This document shows, piece after piece, positions 44,067 through 55,667 of a DNA stretch of 64,000 nt (positions are counted from its first letter, which is position 1; the number at the start of each line of letters is the position of its first letter). Both the position numbers and the translations under genes were made by a program. Source of the stretch: Topomyia yanbarensis (lineage: Eukaryota; Arthropoda; Insecta; Diptera; Culicidae). The DNA lies in assembly GCF_030247195.1 (NCBI RefSeq), contig NC_080670.1, positions 28,227,497-28,291,496 of the forward strand, in the 5' to 3' direction. Below the pieces are notes generated by a model. It was not told where the DNA came from and made no database searches. It was given only the letters and a program-made list of their open reading frames with translations.

Positions 44067-44446
44067 GACTTTCTTTCCATCAAATTTCGATCGACGATCG
44101 GATAATTCTAATCTAAATTTTTACCGAATCAGCTCGAAATTCTTTTTCAAGTTACTCAACCGACTGATTTCGTAGGAAAAGAAAAAAAAATATTCAAAAT
44201 CGTCCAACACACGTCCTACATTGGTCTAAAAGCGACCAGATCTGTTCGACTGTACAGACTTTCTTTCCATCAAATTTCGATCGACGATCGGATAATTCTA
44301 ATCTAAATTTTTACCGAATCAGCTCGAAATTCTTTTTCAAGTTACTCAACCGACTGATTTCGTAGGAAAAGAAAAAAAAATATTCAAAATCGTCCAACAC
44401 ACGTCCTACATTGGTCTAAAAGCGACCAGATCTGTTCGACTGTACA
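44067..44446. repeat. Near-exact 190-bp tandem duplication
   Basis: Unit one (44,067-44,256) and unit two (44,257-44,446) agree base for base as far as I can read. Identity implies a very recent duplication or a collapse/expansion artefact of assembly. The unit ends with cgttcgactgtac-like sequence, followed by ctagcaccacctggtggagc, a phrase that recurs near 49,383. Confidence 0.85.
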
Positions 44447-44540
44447 CTAGCACCACCTGGTGGAGCGTAGCTCAAATTACGAAACATCACATTCCAGTTA
44501 ACGAAATGGCGACAAGGCCGGGTTAAAGTGATGCGGGTAC

Positions 44541-47500
44541 CGTTCGGTCAAATTAACCGTTCGATCAAATTTACCGTTCGGTTAAATTAACCGCCCACTG
44601 AGACGTCCAAAAAATTGTTTCAAAATCGTTCAACACGGGTCCAACGATGGACGTTCGTTGAACGGTTATTTGGACGTTGTCCAAATTGGTCCAACGAACG
44701 TCCTTCATTGGACGATTTTGAAACCAACCGTTCTTAGAGGGCGTTCGGTCAAATTTTCCGTTCGGTCACATTTACCGTTAGGTCACATTTACCGTTAGGT
44801 CACATTTACCGTTCGGTCAAATTAACCGTTCTGTCAAATTAACCGTTCGGTCAAATTAACCGTTTGGTCAAATTAACCGTTCGATCAAATTTACCGTTCG
44901 GTCACATTTACCGTTAGGTCACATTTACCGTTAGGTCACATTTACCGTTCGGTCAAATTAACCGTTCTGTCAAATTAACCGTTCGGTCAAATTTACCGTT
45001 CGGTCAAATTTACCGTTCGGTCAAATTTATCGTTCGGTCAAATTTACTGTTCGGTCAAATTAACCGTTTAGTCAAATTTACCGTTCGGTCAAATTAACCG
45101 TCCGGTTAAATTTACCATTCGGTCAAATTTACCGTTCAGTCAACTTCATCTTTCGGCCAAATTAACTGTTCGGTCAAATTTACCGTTCGGTCAATTATAT
45201 CGTTCGGTCAAATTTACCGTTCGGTCAAATTAACCGTTCGGTCAAATTTACCGTTCGGTCAAATTAACTGTTCAGTCTAATTAACTGTTCGGTCAAATTA
45301 CCCGTTCAGTCAAATTAACCGTTCGGTCAAATTTACCGTTCGGTCAAATTTACTGTTCGGTCATATTAACCGTTCGGTTTAATTACCCGTTCGGTCAAAT
45401 TTGCCGTTCGGTCAAATTAACCGTTCGGTCAAATTTACGGTTCGGTCAAATTTACCGTTCGGTCAAATTTACCGTTCGGTCAAATTTACCGTTCGGTCAA
45501 ATTAACCGTTCGGTCAAATTAACCGTTTGGTCAAATTAACCGTTCGGTCAAATTTACCGTTCGGTCACATTTACCGTTAGGTCACATTTACCGTTAGGTC
45601 ACATTTACCGTTCGGTCAAATTAACCGTTCTGTCAAATTAACCGTTCGGTCAAATTTACCGTTCGGTCAAATTTACCGTTCGGTCAAATTTATCGTTCGG
45701 TCAAATTTACTGTTCGGTCAAATTAACCGTTTAGTCAAATTTACCGTTCGGTCAAATTAACCGTTCGGTTAAATTTACCATTCGGTCAAATTTACCGTTC
45801 AGTCAACTTCATCTTTCGGCCAAATTAACTGTTCGGTCAAATTTACCGTTCGGTCAATTATATCGTTCGGTCAAATTTACCGTTCGGTCAAATTAACCGT
45901 TCGGTCAAATTTACCGTTCGGTCAAATTAACTGTTCGGTCAAATTACCCGTTCAGTCAAATTAACCGTTCGGTCAAATTTACCGTTCGGTCAAATTTACT
46001 GTTCGGTCATATTAACCGTTCGGTTTAATTACCCGTTCGGTCAAATTTGCCGTTCGGTCAAATTAACCGTTCGGTCAAATTTACGGTTCGGTCAAATTTA
46101 CCGTTCGGTCAAATTTACCGTTCGGTCAAATTTACCGTTCGGTCAAATTTACCGTTCGGTCAAATTTACCGTTCGGTCAAATTAACCGTTCTGTCAAATT
46201 AACCGTTCGGTCAAATTTACCGTTCGGTCAAATTTACCGTTCGGTCAAATTTACCGTTCGGTCAAATTTACCGTTCGGTCAAATTTATCGTTCGGTCAAA
46301 TTTACTGTTCGGTCAAATTAACCGTTTAGTCAAATTTACCGTTCGGTCAAATTTACCGTTCGGTCAAATTTACCGTTCGGTCAAATTTACCGTTCGGTCA
46401 AATTTACCGTTCGGTCAAATTTACCGTTCGGTCAAATTTACCGTTCGGTCAAATTTACCGTTCGGTCAAATTTACCGTTCGGTCAAATTAACCGTTCGGT
46501 CAAATTAACCGTTCGGTCAAACTACCCGTTCGGTCAAATTAACCGTTCGGTCAAATTAACCGTTCGGTCAAATTAACCGTTCGGTCAAATTTACGGTTCG
46601 GTCAAATTTACCGTTCGATTAAATTTTCCATTCGGTCAAATTAACCGTTCGGTCAAATTAATCGTTCGGTCAAATTAACTGTTCGGTCAAATATACCGTT
46701 CGGTCAAATTTATCGTTCGGTTAAATTAACCCTTCGGTCAAATATACCGTTCGGTCAAATTAACTGTTCGCTCAAATAAACCGTTCGGTCAAATTAACCG
46801 CTCGGTCAAATTAATTGTTCGGTCAAATTAACCGTTCGGTCAAATTACCCCTTCGGTCAAATTACCCCTTCGGACAAATTTGCCGTTCGGTCAAATTAAC
46901 CGTTCGATCAAATTTATCGTTCGGTCAAATTAACCGTTCGGTCAAATTAACCGTGCGGTCAAATTTACCGTTCGGTCAAATTTGCCGTTCGGTCAAATTT
47001 GCCGTTCGGTCAAATATACCGTTCGGTCAAATTTACCGTTCGGTCAAATATACCGTTCGGTCAAATTTACCGTTCGGTCAAATTTACCGTTCGGTCAAAT
47101 TAACCGTTCGGTCAAATTAATCGTTCGGTTAAATTTACCCTTCGGCCGAATTAGCCGTTCGGTCAAATTAACCGTTCAGTCAAATTAACCGTTAGGTCAA
47201 ATAAGCCGTTCGTTCAAATTAATTGATCGGTCAAATTTACCGTTCGGTCAAGTTAACCGTTCGGTCAAATTAACCGTTCGGTCAAATTAACCGTTCGGTC
47301 AAATTTACCGTTCGGTCAAATTTACCGTTCGGTCAAATTTACCGGTCGGTCAAATTTACCGTTCGGTCAAATTTACCGTTCGGTCAAATTTACCGTTCGG
47401 TCAAATTAACCGTTCGGTCAAATTACCCGTTCGGTCAAATTAACCGTTCGGTTAAATTTACCGTTCGGTCAAATTTACTGTTCGATCTAATTTGCCGTTC

Positions 47501-48230
47501 GGTCAAATTGACCGTTCGGTCAAATTCACCGTTCTGTCAAATTACCCGTTCGGTCTAATTTACCGTTCGTTCGAATTTACCGTTCGGTCAAATTTGCCGT
47601 TCGGTCAAATTAACCTTTCGGGCAAATTAACCGTTCGGTCAAATTTACCGTTCGGTTAAATTTACCGTTTGGTTAAATTAACCGTTTGGTCAAGCTTACC
47701 TTCGGTCAAATTAACCGTTCGGTCAAATTTGCCGTTCGGTCAAATTTACCGTTCGGTCAAATTAACCGTTCGGTCAAATATACCGTTCGGTCAAATATAC
47801 CGTTCGGTCAAATTTACCGTTCGGTCAAATTTACCGTTCGGTCAAATTAACCGTTCGGTCAAATTTACCGTTCGGTCAAATTACCCGTTCGGTCAAATTA
47901 CCCGTTCGGTTAAAATTACCGTTCGGTCAAATTATCCGTTCGGTCAAATTAACCATTCGGTTAAATGAACCGTTCGGTCAAATTAATTGTTCGGTCAAAT
48001 TTACCGTTCGGTCAAATTACCCGTTCGATCACATTTTCCGTTTGGTCAAATTTACCGTTCGGTCAAATTTACTGTTCGGTCAAATTTACCGTTCCGTCAA
48101 ATTTACCGTTCGGTCAAATTACACGTTCGGTCAAATTTCCCGTTCGGTCACATTTTCCGTTCGTCAAATTTACCGTTCGGTCAAATTACCCGTTCGGTCA
48201 AATTAACCGTTCGGTCAAATGAACTGTTCA
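44541..48230. repeat. 17-bp tandem array (~200 copies) with higher-order structure
   Basis: The unit is TTCGGTCAAATTTACCG, with T/A and AC/CC variants. The register is kept for about 3.5 kb after the small MITE at 44,593. A variant string beginning caacttcatctttcggcc occurs at 45,141 and 45,804, exactly 663 bp (39 units) apart. Later markers (aaatttacgg at 45,431 and 46,077) are 646 bp (38 units) apart, so one unit was lost in the second block. Because 17 is not divisible by three, all three plus frames read the same 17-residue peptide repeat. The open frames here are therefore by-products. Confidence 0.95.
44593..44742. mobile_element. 150-bp hairpin MITE inside the 17-bp array
   Basis: Ends GCCCACTGAGACG and (complement of the right end) GCCCTCTAAGAACG, with inner arms around ttgtttcaaaatcgttcaac and gttggacgattttgaaac-like sequence. 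The 17-bp units resume directly on the right side. A related fragment is at 41,215-41,290. Confidence 0.7.
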
Positions 48231-48412
48231 AAATGACATTTAATATATCTTGTACGCGATGAAAACTTGACTTGGATGTCAGTGAACAGAGATAAATCTG
48301 AGTGATTCCTAATCTCAAAACAAACACCTCTATCGCTTATACAGACCCCACTTCGTTCGGGTCCTTTTTGCCTTAACTGCCGTATTGGCAGAAACCGAAG
48401 CGCGATCAGCCT
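48231..48412. other. Spacer between array and palindrome
   Basis: Unassigned sequence; no gene or repeat recognised. Confidence 0.4.
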
Positions 48413-48580
48413 CCCAGTTAAGCTCAGCCGGAAACGAATTGGAATTCTGGCTGGTTCCAGTTCGTATTCCGGCTCCAGTGACACAACCGATTCTAGTTAG
48501 AATCGGTTGTGTCACTGGAGCCGGAATGCGAACTGGAACCAGCCAGAATTCCAGTTCATTTCCGGCTGAACTTTACTGGG
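48413..48580. repeat. 168-bp near-perfect palindrome
   Basis: The left half 48,413-48,496 (CCCAGTTAAGCTCAGCCGGA ... ACCGATTCTAG) and right half 48,497-48,580 (TTAGAATCGGT ... CCGGCTGAACTTTACTGGG) are reverse complements with only a few mismatches and no loop. Open frames crossing it on both strands are consequences of the symmetry. Its origin (MITE or head-to-head duplication) is unclear. Confidence 0.9.
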
Positions 48581-50279
48581 CTACATTGCTGCCTGTTTTT
48601 GGTGATGATGTTTACTTTGAAGGACAAGGAAGGGCAAATTTTTCGTGTTGTTTTTCCTCCGTAGGGTTTTTTTTAGTTCCTTCAGTTTGGAGCGATCTTT
48701 CTTTGTCTGTTTTTGGCCCGATGAAACCGAGGGATAACAGTGCCATCGGTGTGTTTTCGGTGAATTTTGCAGTGGAGAAAAAGAGAGCACAGGGTGTGGG
48801 TTCCAATTCGCTGGTTCGTTTTTTATCTCGGCGGAGGGGGGGGGGGGGGGGGGTGGTTTCTCTCGTTGCGTGTATAGTGTAGGTTCTTTCTTTTCGTTTT
48901 TTTGACGTTATATTTTTATTTGCTGCAGTTCGTTTCTTTCCCCGATGAATATATTAAATTACCGGGTGCTGCCTAATGGGTTTCGGTTGTTCTGCGAAAT
49001 TAGGTGGCCCCGTGTTTTGGTTTGAGTTAGATAATTTTAGAACCCGATTGCGGGGGTTTACTACAGGAAGGAGGGACCGTGAAAAGATTAGGGTCAAAAC
49101 AAGGACAAGGGGTCGATCGATCCATGTATAATTGAGCTGAGTGTGGGTCTTAATTTTTGTTTCGCTAAAATATTGATTGAAAACGAAGCGTCACCAAAAT
49201 AAACTGCTATCTGTCCAGTTAAAAAAAAACTTTTCTAGTACCCATTCAAACGAACTTCTAAGTTCATGCTACCATTCTTTATCTAGATTGGGATTTTTTT
49301 CCGATTACCTGATGGTTCCTATTCAATTTTAGTTCCTAATATTTCGAAACAAGCTATGACTGCAATAGCAACTGATTGCACATTAGCACCACCTGTTGGA
49401 GCATAGTTGAAACTCAAAAGCGCACAGTCGAACCGCCTACTGACAAGTCACAGTATCTTAAAATGTTCGTACAGGAGGCCCTTACCAATGTAGAATGCTC
49501 GTTAAACGATTTTGAAACTTTTTTCTCTTAGGTAGCGATTGAGTTCTCTCAATCGGAGTATTAGTCGTAATCCTTGTTAATTTCTGTCAGAGTTTTGGCT
49601 CAATAACAACAATCGATTCCAGTCATTCTTTTCGAACTGGAATTTTAACACAAGCTAGGTACTATCCCTAATGGTTCGATTCTTCGCGTATTGAGACAAA
49701 TTTTATCCCGAATCGGTTTATGTCAATGGAGCCGAAATCCCGAATCATATTTTCGTCAAGTGCGGAAATTAAAATAGCAAATTATTGCTGTTTGGTCCAA
49801 TTCGAAATTAATTTCGAAATATTTCGAATAAGCACCATTCGGTAAACTGATAAATTAACGCAAATTGACCTGAATACAACAGGATCGCTTATGATATTTC
49901 CATCACCTGCTCAGTGGATCAACCGTCCTAGGACCCCTCCATTATATACACGTGTTCTCGTTTCTTTGCTTTTTTCGCACATCGCCTAGCGAAAAAACGC
50001 GCATGGCCTACTGAAGAATACACAAAATTGTGAAATTCTACCGGTTCCAGAGTGTGTCCTCCCAACCCGCACACGGACCACTCTTCCTACAATTGACAAA
50101 GCATTTAGAGCGAACTGCTGTCAAAAAAAACTTTTCAATTTAGAAGGGGCTTAGATTCCAATATGGCGTACATATTTTACTGTTAGCTTCCTGTTTACGG
50201 TTTATGGCACTTTTCAAAAGGGGTTCGGTTTTTTTTGTTGTGCAAAACCTAAACGGTGCAAAAATAATAAAAAAACCTG
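48581..50279. other. No recognised gene
   Basis: Includes an 18-base G run at 48,836-48,853. A segment near 49,376-49,420 (attagcaccacctgttggagc) is related to 44,447-44,480. No coding region supported. Confidence 0.5.
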
Positions 50280-52880
50280 TTTTAATCCACCTAGCGGTGC
50301 AATTGTGCCTTTCTCATTTCTCTAAACTATGGCACGGAGGCTTTTCATGTTCAACATAATTGTGGAAATGTCCATTACATTCTTAGTACACTTTGCACTT
50401 ATACACAATGGCATGCCAGCCACGAACTTGATGAGCTACGTGTCGACGGTGAAACACTTGAAACAAAACAATATCATACTCCATTAGCCTAATCAGCATT
50501 AGATCAATGTTATCTGCTTGCTAACTCATTTTGTCATGCGGGGCTGGGTATGTGAAGAGGGCGAAAGTCCCATGAACGAACGACTCCCCAGCTTAAATTG
50601 GTATGCTTTGTGCTACCCATGATCGCTTAGTTGTCCCGTTTTCTATGGGATATGCTATCATTATGGGACTGATATGCGATCATGGGCAGTGTGATACAGT
50701 GGTGGTTTAAAGATGATGGGGTTGAAAGGGAGGGGTATGAGGACTGGATGGGGTGGTGGTCTGAGGGGTGATTTAAGGAGATTTTTAAAGGAGGGGCGCG
50801 AACAGTAGAGGGGGGGGGTGTAACCCCTCTCCGTAAACCATCAACTACGCCCCTGTTAAAATCCAGAAAATCCAGAAACCCTAAACGAGTCGAAAAAAAA
50901 ATTTGTGTGGCCGCACTCTGAAACCCGTAATTCCGGAACCAGAATTCCGATCGATCCAAAATTCAATAGCAGCCGATGGGAAGGTTGCACCTTTCATTTG
51001 AGACTAAGTTTGGGCAAATCGGTCCAGCCATCTCTGAGAAAAATGAGTGACATTATTTGACACATACGCACATACATACACACACACACACACACATACA
51101 CACACACATACACACACACATACACACACACATACACACACATACATACATACACACACATACAGACTTTTTCCGATCTCGACGAACTGAGTCGAATGGG
51201 ATATGACACTCGGCCCTCCGGGCCGGGATTAGGTTGACGTTTTTCAGAGTGATTGCATAACCTTTCTATATGAGAAAGGCAAAAATGTGCCAAAATCCAA
51301 AAAAGTGAATCGTAGTCAAATTTTTTTTTCGAGTTTGCATCAAATCTCGACGTTTCATGCACCTTGAACACATTTAGCATCAAAAATAAAAATTCTATTT
51401 TTAATTTCTCCTATAGTTTATATGAGAAATTTCTGTGTGGCCGCACTCTGAAACCCGTAATTCCGGAACCAGAATTCCGATCGATCCAAAATTCAATAGC
51501 AGCCGATGGGAAGGTTGCACCTTTCATTTGAGACTAAGTTTGGGCAAATCGGTCCAGCCATCTCTGAGAAAAATGAGTGACATTATTTGACACATACGCA
51601 CATACATACACACACACACACATACACACACACATACACACACACATACACACACACATACACACACACATACATACATACACACACACACATACAGACT
51701 TTTTCCGATCTCGACGAACTGAGTCGAATGGGATATGACACTCGGCCCTCCGGGCCGGGATTAGGTTGACGTTTTTCAGAGTGATTGCATAACCTTTCTA
51801 TATGAGAAAGGCAAAAATGTGCCAAAATCCAAAAAAGTGAATCGTAGTCAAATTTTTTTTTCGAGTTTGCATCAAATCTCGACGTTTCATGCACCTTGAA
51901 CACATTTAGCATCAAAAATAAAAATTCTATTTTTAATTTTTCCTATAGTTTATATGAGAAATTTCTGTGTGGCCGCACTCTGAAACCCGTAATTCCGGAA
52001 CCAGAATTCCGATCGATCCAAAATTCAATAGCAGCCGATGGGAAGGTTGCACCTTTCATTTGAGACTAAGTTTGGGCAAATCGGTCCAGCCATCTCTGAG
52101 AAAAATGAGTGACATTATTTGACACATACGCACATACATACACACACACACATACACACACACATACACACACACATACACACACACATACACACACATA
52201 CACACACATACATACATACACACACACATACAGACTTTTTCCGATCTCGACGAACTGAGTCGAATGGGATATGACACTCGGCCCTCCGGGCCGGGATTAG
52301 GTTGACGTTTTTCAGAGTGATTGCATAACCTTTCTATATGAGAAAGGCAAAAATGTGCCAAAATCCAAAAAAGTGAATCGTAGTCAAATTTTTTTTTCGA
52401 GTTTGCATCAAATCTCGACGTTTCATGCACCTTGAACACATTTAGCATCAAAAATAAAAATTCTATTTTTAATTTTTCCTATAGTTTATATGAGAAATTT
52501 CTGTGTGGCCGCACTCTGAAACCCGTAATTCCGGAACCAGAATTCCGATCGATCCAAAATTCAATAGCAGCCGATGGGAAGGTTGCACCTTTCATTTGAG
52601 ACTAAGTTTGGGCAAATCGGTCCAGCCATCTCTGAGAAAAATGAGTGACATTATTTGACACATACGCACATACATACACACACACACACATACACACACA
52701 TACACACACACATACACACACACATACACACACACATACATACATACACACACACATACAGACTTTTTCCGATCTCGACGAACTGAGTCGAATGGGATAT
52801 GACACTCGGCCCTCCGGGCCGGGATTAGGTTGACGTTTTTCAGAGTGATTGCATAACCTTTCTATATGAGAAAGGCAAAA
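50280..52880. mobile_element. Mosquito-type inverted-repeat element with an amplified right part
   Basis: The left end near 50,290-50,322 (ccacctagcggtgcaattg, TGCCTTTCTCAT) is matched by TATGAGAAAGGCA at the right end (52,864-52,877) and at the end of each internal unit. I recall such termini from mosquito repeats. The left 600 bp are single copy and non-coding; the right part is a tandem of ~532 bp units (50,905-52,880). Confidence 0.65.
50905..52880. repeat. Tandem array of 3.7 units of ~532 bp
   Basis: The phrase GTGTGGCCGCACTCTGAAAC starts units at about 50,905, 51,435, 51,967 and 52,503. The last unit stops at GAGAAAGGCAAAA. Units are nearly identical except for the length of an internal (CA)n/CATA tract (about 51,061-51,165, 51,598-51,697 and so on). 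Each unit shows the same 130-codon minus-strand frame partly encoded by the CA tract; I regard it as spurious. Confidence 0.92.
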
Positions 52881-54749
52881 CAGGTCACACAGATGGCGTC
52901 ACGCTTTGTTGTAGTTTTATCCGATAGTATTTTTCCGCTTTGAGAGTACGGACTCAATCTATATAAACATGTTATGGCGAAATGTACACAGCTTCACCGA
53001 CATTGGTTGATCGGATGAAGTTTACATGGCAGCCATTTTTCGTAGTTCGCAAAATATGACGCATAATGAATGACCTCGGTGATTTATTTTTTTTTGCCAC
53101 ACCAGTAAAATGCACTTCTACCGATTCGTTCCCCTAGGTGTCAAATTTCGTCCTAGAGCACCGGATGAGGTCTAGTTTCGGCGTGTCGTGGCGAAGCCAT
53201 CTGCGTGCGAATTAGGTAAATGTTTCAAGAAATGGAAAGCCTACAGCGATGACAGATTGGCATAAATTACAACAATAGATAAACTCGACCTTCAAAATAG
53301 GTTTCCAGTTCGCAGGTTGAACTGTTCTGAAGACCCGGAAGAAGCCATACTTTGTTCGGTTTGTGCTTATTGTTCGAATGCTAACAACCTATACCATCTG
53401 CTAGAATAGAGTTTCAAGTCGAATTTATTTGTTTTCCAATCCTGCCGATCGCCATCGAAATAATTCAATCTAGATTCGCATACAAACCATCCGCGGTAAG
53501 TGGAAAATTAATTGATCAAGTTCCAAGGCTATGCTTTGTTGTCCCCACTCAGAGTGATTAAGATCTTCGCGTGGACCATGACGATGATGACTGTTTCGGC
53601 GGAAAATCGAATGGAGTTTATCGCTGCATAAGCGCAGACAGGAGGGTGGTGCACCATAAGCAACTCGAGGTGAATCATCGTCGAAAACTGTGGCCGCAAC
53701 AAACACACACCGGAAGAGATATGGGGTTTCGTGACTCTTGTGCCGCAGTCGAAAAGTTAATGAATTTTCGACGCAGTAGGCGATGGTGGGGGTACTGGCG
53801 AACGGGACAGCGTAAAATGCTACAAATGTAAGTCGTAATTTGCTCGAGTTTGGTTGATCAAACTGTGGGCCGCAAAGTGATTTGATTTGGATATTTATAA
53901 ATCCAAGGTTGTTGAATTTCAATGGTTCGTCTATTCTGAGACTAGAACAGTCAAAAGGTTTTGTGATGCGCATCGACTAAAGTAGCTCGAAAAATTGTGG
54001 GGAGAATTTTTGATAAAACTATCAATGGCTTTATATGTCCACACTGTCAATGTTAATTACATTTTTACATTAACGTCCTCTCTCTTAAGCGCCGAATGTC
54101 CCGATTTCTTCTTTTATAATAATTTCCCTCCAGTTTCTGCCACTTGTTTATTTTGAACCATTCTGGGTTTTGAGAAAGCTCCGAGAGGCTCACATCCGAT
54201 TTCAACGCAATTTGAGTTCTATCTTATCAGTATCTTGCAGCACTGCCTACTCTGTCATCTAATTGTAGCAATAAATGGAACAGAAGATGTGCTTACTATC
54301 AATTCAGTATAGGAAAGCGCCTAAATTGCTACCCTGAGTCTAGTTGGTCTTTTGTTGCAACACGAAAAAAAAACGTTTTAGGGATACACAACTAAAACTC
54401 CCGATGCCCGACTTAAGACTAAAGTAGTATTCTAAGGCTCGAACGGAATACTCAATCGCTGACCGTCGGGTGGGGAGATGTTGTCTCTATAAACCTTAAA
54501 AACTTGTTATAGTGGCCCTGACTCGGCGTGACCAATGCAGCGTTCTATTTGGGTCAAGTAAGAATCTGGAAAAGGATTTGATTACGCAGTTTTTCACAGA
54601 ATATAAAAAGACTGCTATCATTTACGAATTACTTTCTGTTCGGAAATTAACATTAAAAAGTTTAAATTACCCATTTCAAAATCAGTTTCATATTCAGTTG
54701 GGTTCAATTGATTGGGATTTTGGTTTAAATAGAAATTGCCAGAGAAGAA
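52881..54749. other. No recognised repeat; one long open frame
   Basis: Possibly single-copy DNA. It holds a 167-codon minus-strand frame (53,470-53,973) of unknown status; the rest is unassigned. Confidence 0.45.
53470..53973 (-). CDS. Open frame of unknown status (167 codons)
   Basis: An ATG-initiated 167-codon frame in DNA that shows no repeat structure. I recognise no domain, no clear signal peptide and no transmembrane run; it has 7 cysteines and a histidine/arginine-rich stretch near residues 120-136. The opposite strand is also open for 86 codons (53,571-53,831), and no splice or promoter evidence was found, so chance is at least as likely. Confidence 0.15.
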   Translation of the reverse strand: MRITKPFDCSSLRIDEPLKFNNLGFINIQIKSLCGPQFDQPNSSKLRLTFVAFYAVPFASTPTIAYCVENSLTFRLRHKSHETPYLFRCVFVAATVFDDDSPRVAYGAPPSCLRLCSDKLHSIFRRNSHHRHGPREDLNHSEWGQQSIALELDQLIFHLPRMVCMRI

Positions 54750-55665
54750 TAGAGAAAAGAGTGGAATAAATATAACACAAGCAGATTGAATACGATGAAA
54801 GATTGAACAAATGTTACAACGAAAAAGTTAGACAACAGTAGCGAAATCCAAAAACAAGTGGAACATACATTAAACCAGACTAGTAAACAGAAAAAATACG
54901 TTAGAAGACTATACGGCAAATAGAAAACAGAAAAATGGTACAAAGAAAATCAAAGAATAAAAAATAGCATATTAGACTGAAAGTGTATGTCAGATGATAG
55001 AAAACAGAACACAAAAGTTGAAAGATAAAAAAGATAACAGAATATGAAGTTAACAACAACAAAAAGTTTGAAACACTCTAAACAGGAAATTGAAAGCAGA
55101 AAGTATGAAGAAGAAAGCAGCGAAATAAGACAAACAATTCAGCAAACCGAAAGTAGAAAATAGATAATGGAACGAAACGAAACATAGTACAGGAACAGAT
55201 AATAGAACATGGCAAGTAGCGAAAAGAAATGCAAACAGGTATAGCAAAAATAGCAGATATAAATTATAAACTGAAAATGGAAAATTGAACCAAAAAATAA
55301 AAGATGGAAGACAAAACAAATTGAAAAATAGAAAGTAGAAAAATGGAATAGGAACATAGGAAAAAAGGACAAAATAGAAAACGAGAAATTAAAAATGGAG
55401 AAAAGAAATGGAAAATATAAAATAGAAAATGGTAAACTAGAAACCGAACAAAACCAACACAGATAACAGAGAATATAGAAAAGCGAATAGAAAATATAAC
55501 ATAGGACATCCATAATACGAAATGTAACATTGAAAACAAAAAGTGAAATAGAATCAATTAAATAATAATAATAAATAATGAAATATAAAATAGAAAATAA
55601 AAAAAAATGAGAAAAGAACTTGAAAAATAGAAAGAAATAAGAACTACGAAATGGAAAATTAAAAA
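54750..55665. repeat. A-rich degenerate repeat (atagaaaa / gaaaatgg units)
   Basis: Purine-rich plus strand made of loosely repeated ~8-12 bp words such as atagaaaa, agaaaatgg and gaaagtag. It leads directly into the 18 bp array at 55,668. Long minus-strand frames (up to 124 codons) rich in F, Y, L and S are a composition effect. Confidence 0.75.
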
Positions 55666-55667
55666 TT

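Noticed and set aside
44541..48230. Regular spacing resembling a CRISPR array, or a repeat-protein gene (RSVKLTVRSNLPFGQIN periodicity)
   Set aside because: There are no unique spacers between units; every position is repeat. The peptide periodicity follows from a 17-bp unit read in three phases, and frames end at random mutations.
48330..48882. 165-codon plus frame and 61-89 codon minus frames with similar internal sequence
   Set aside because: They cross the 168-bp palindrome, which generates mirrored peptides on both strands.
50994..52805. Four related 67-131 codon minus-strand frames
   Set aside because: They are the same non-coding 532-bp unit repeated, and their C-terminal part is the CA tract (CVYVCV repeats).
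54725..55557. Membrane-protein-like frames rich in F, L, S and Y
   Set aside because: They are the complement of an A/G-rich degenerate repeat; hydrophobicity is a composition effect.
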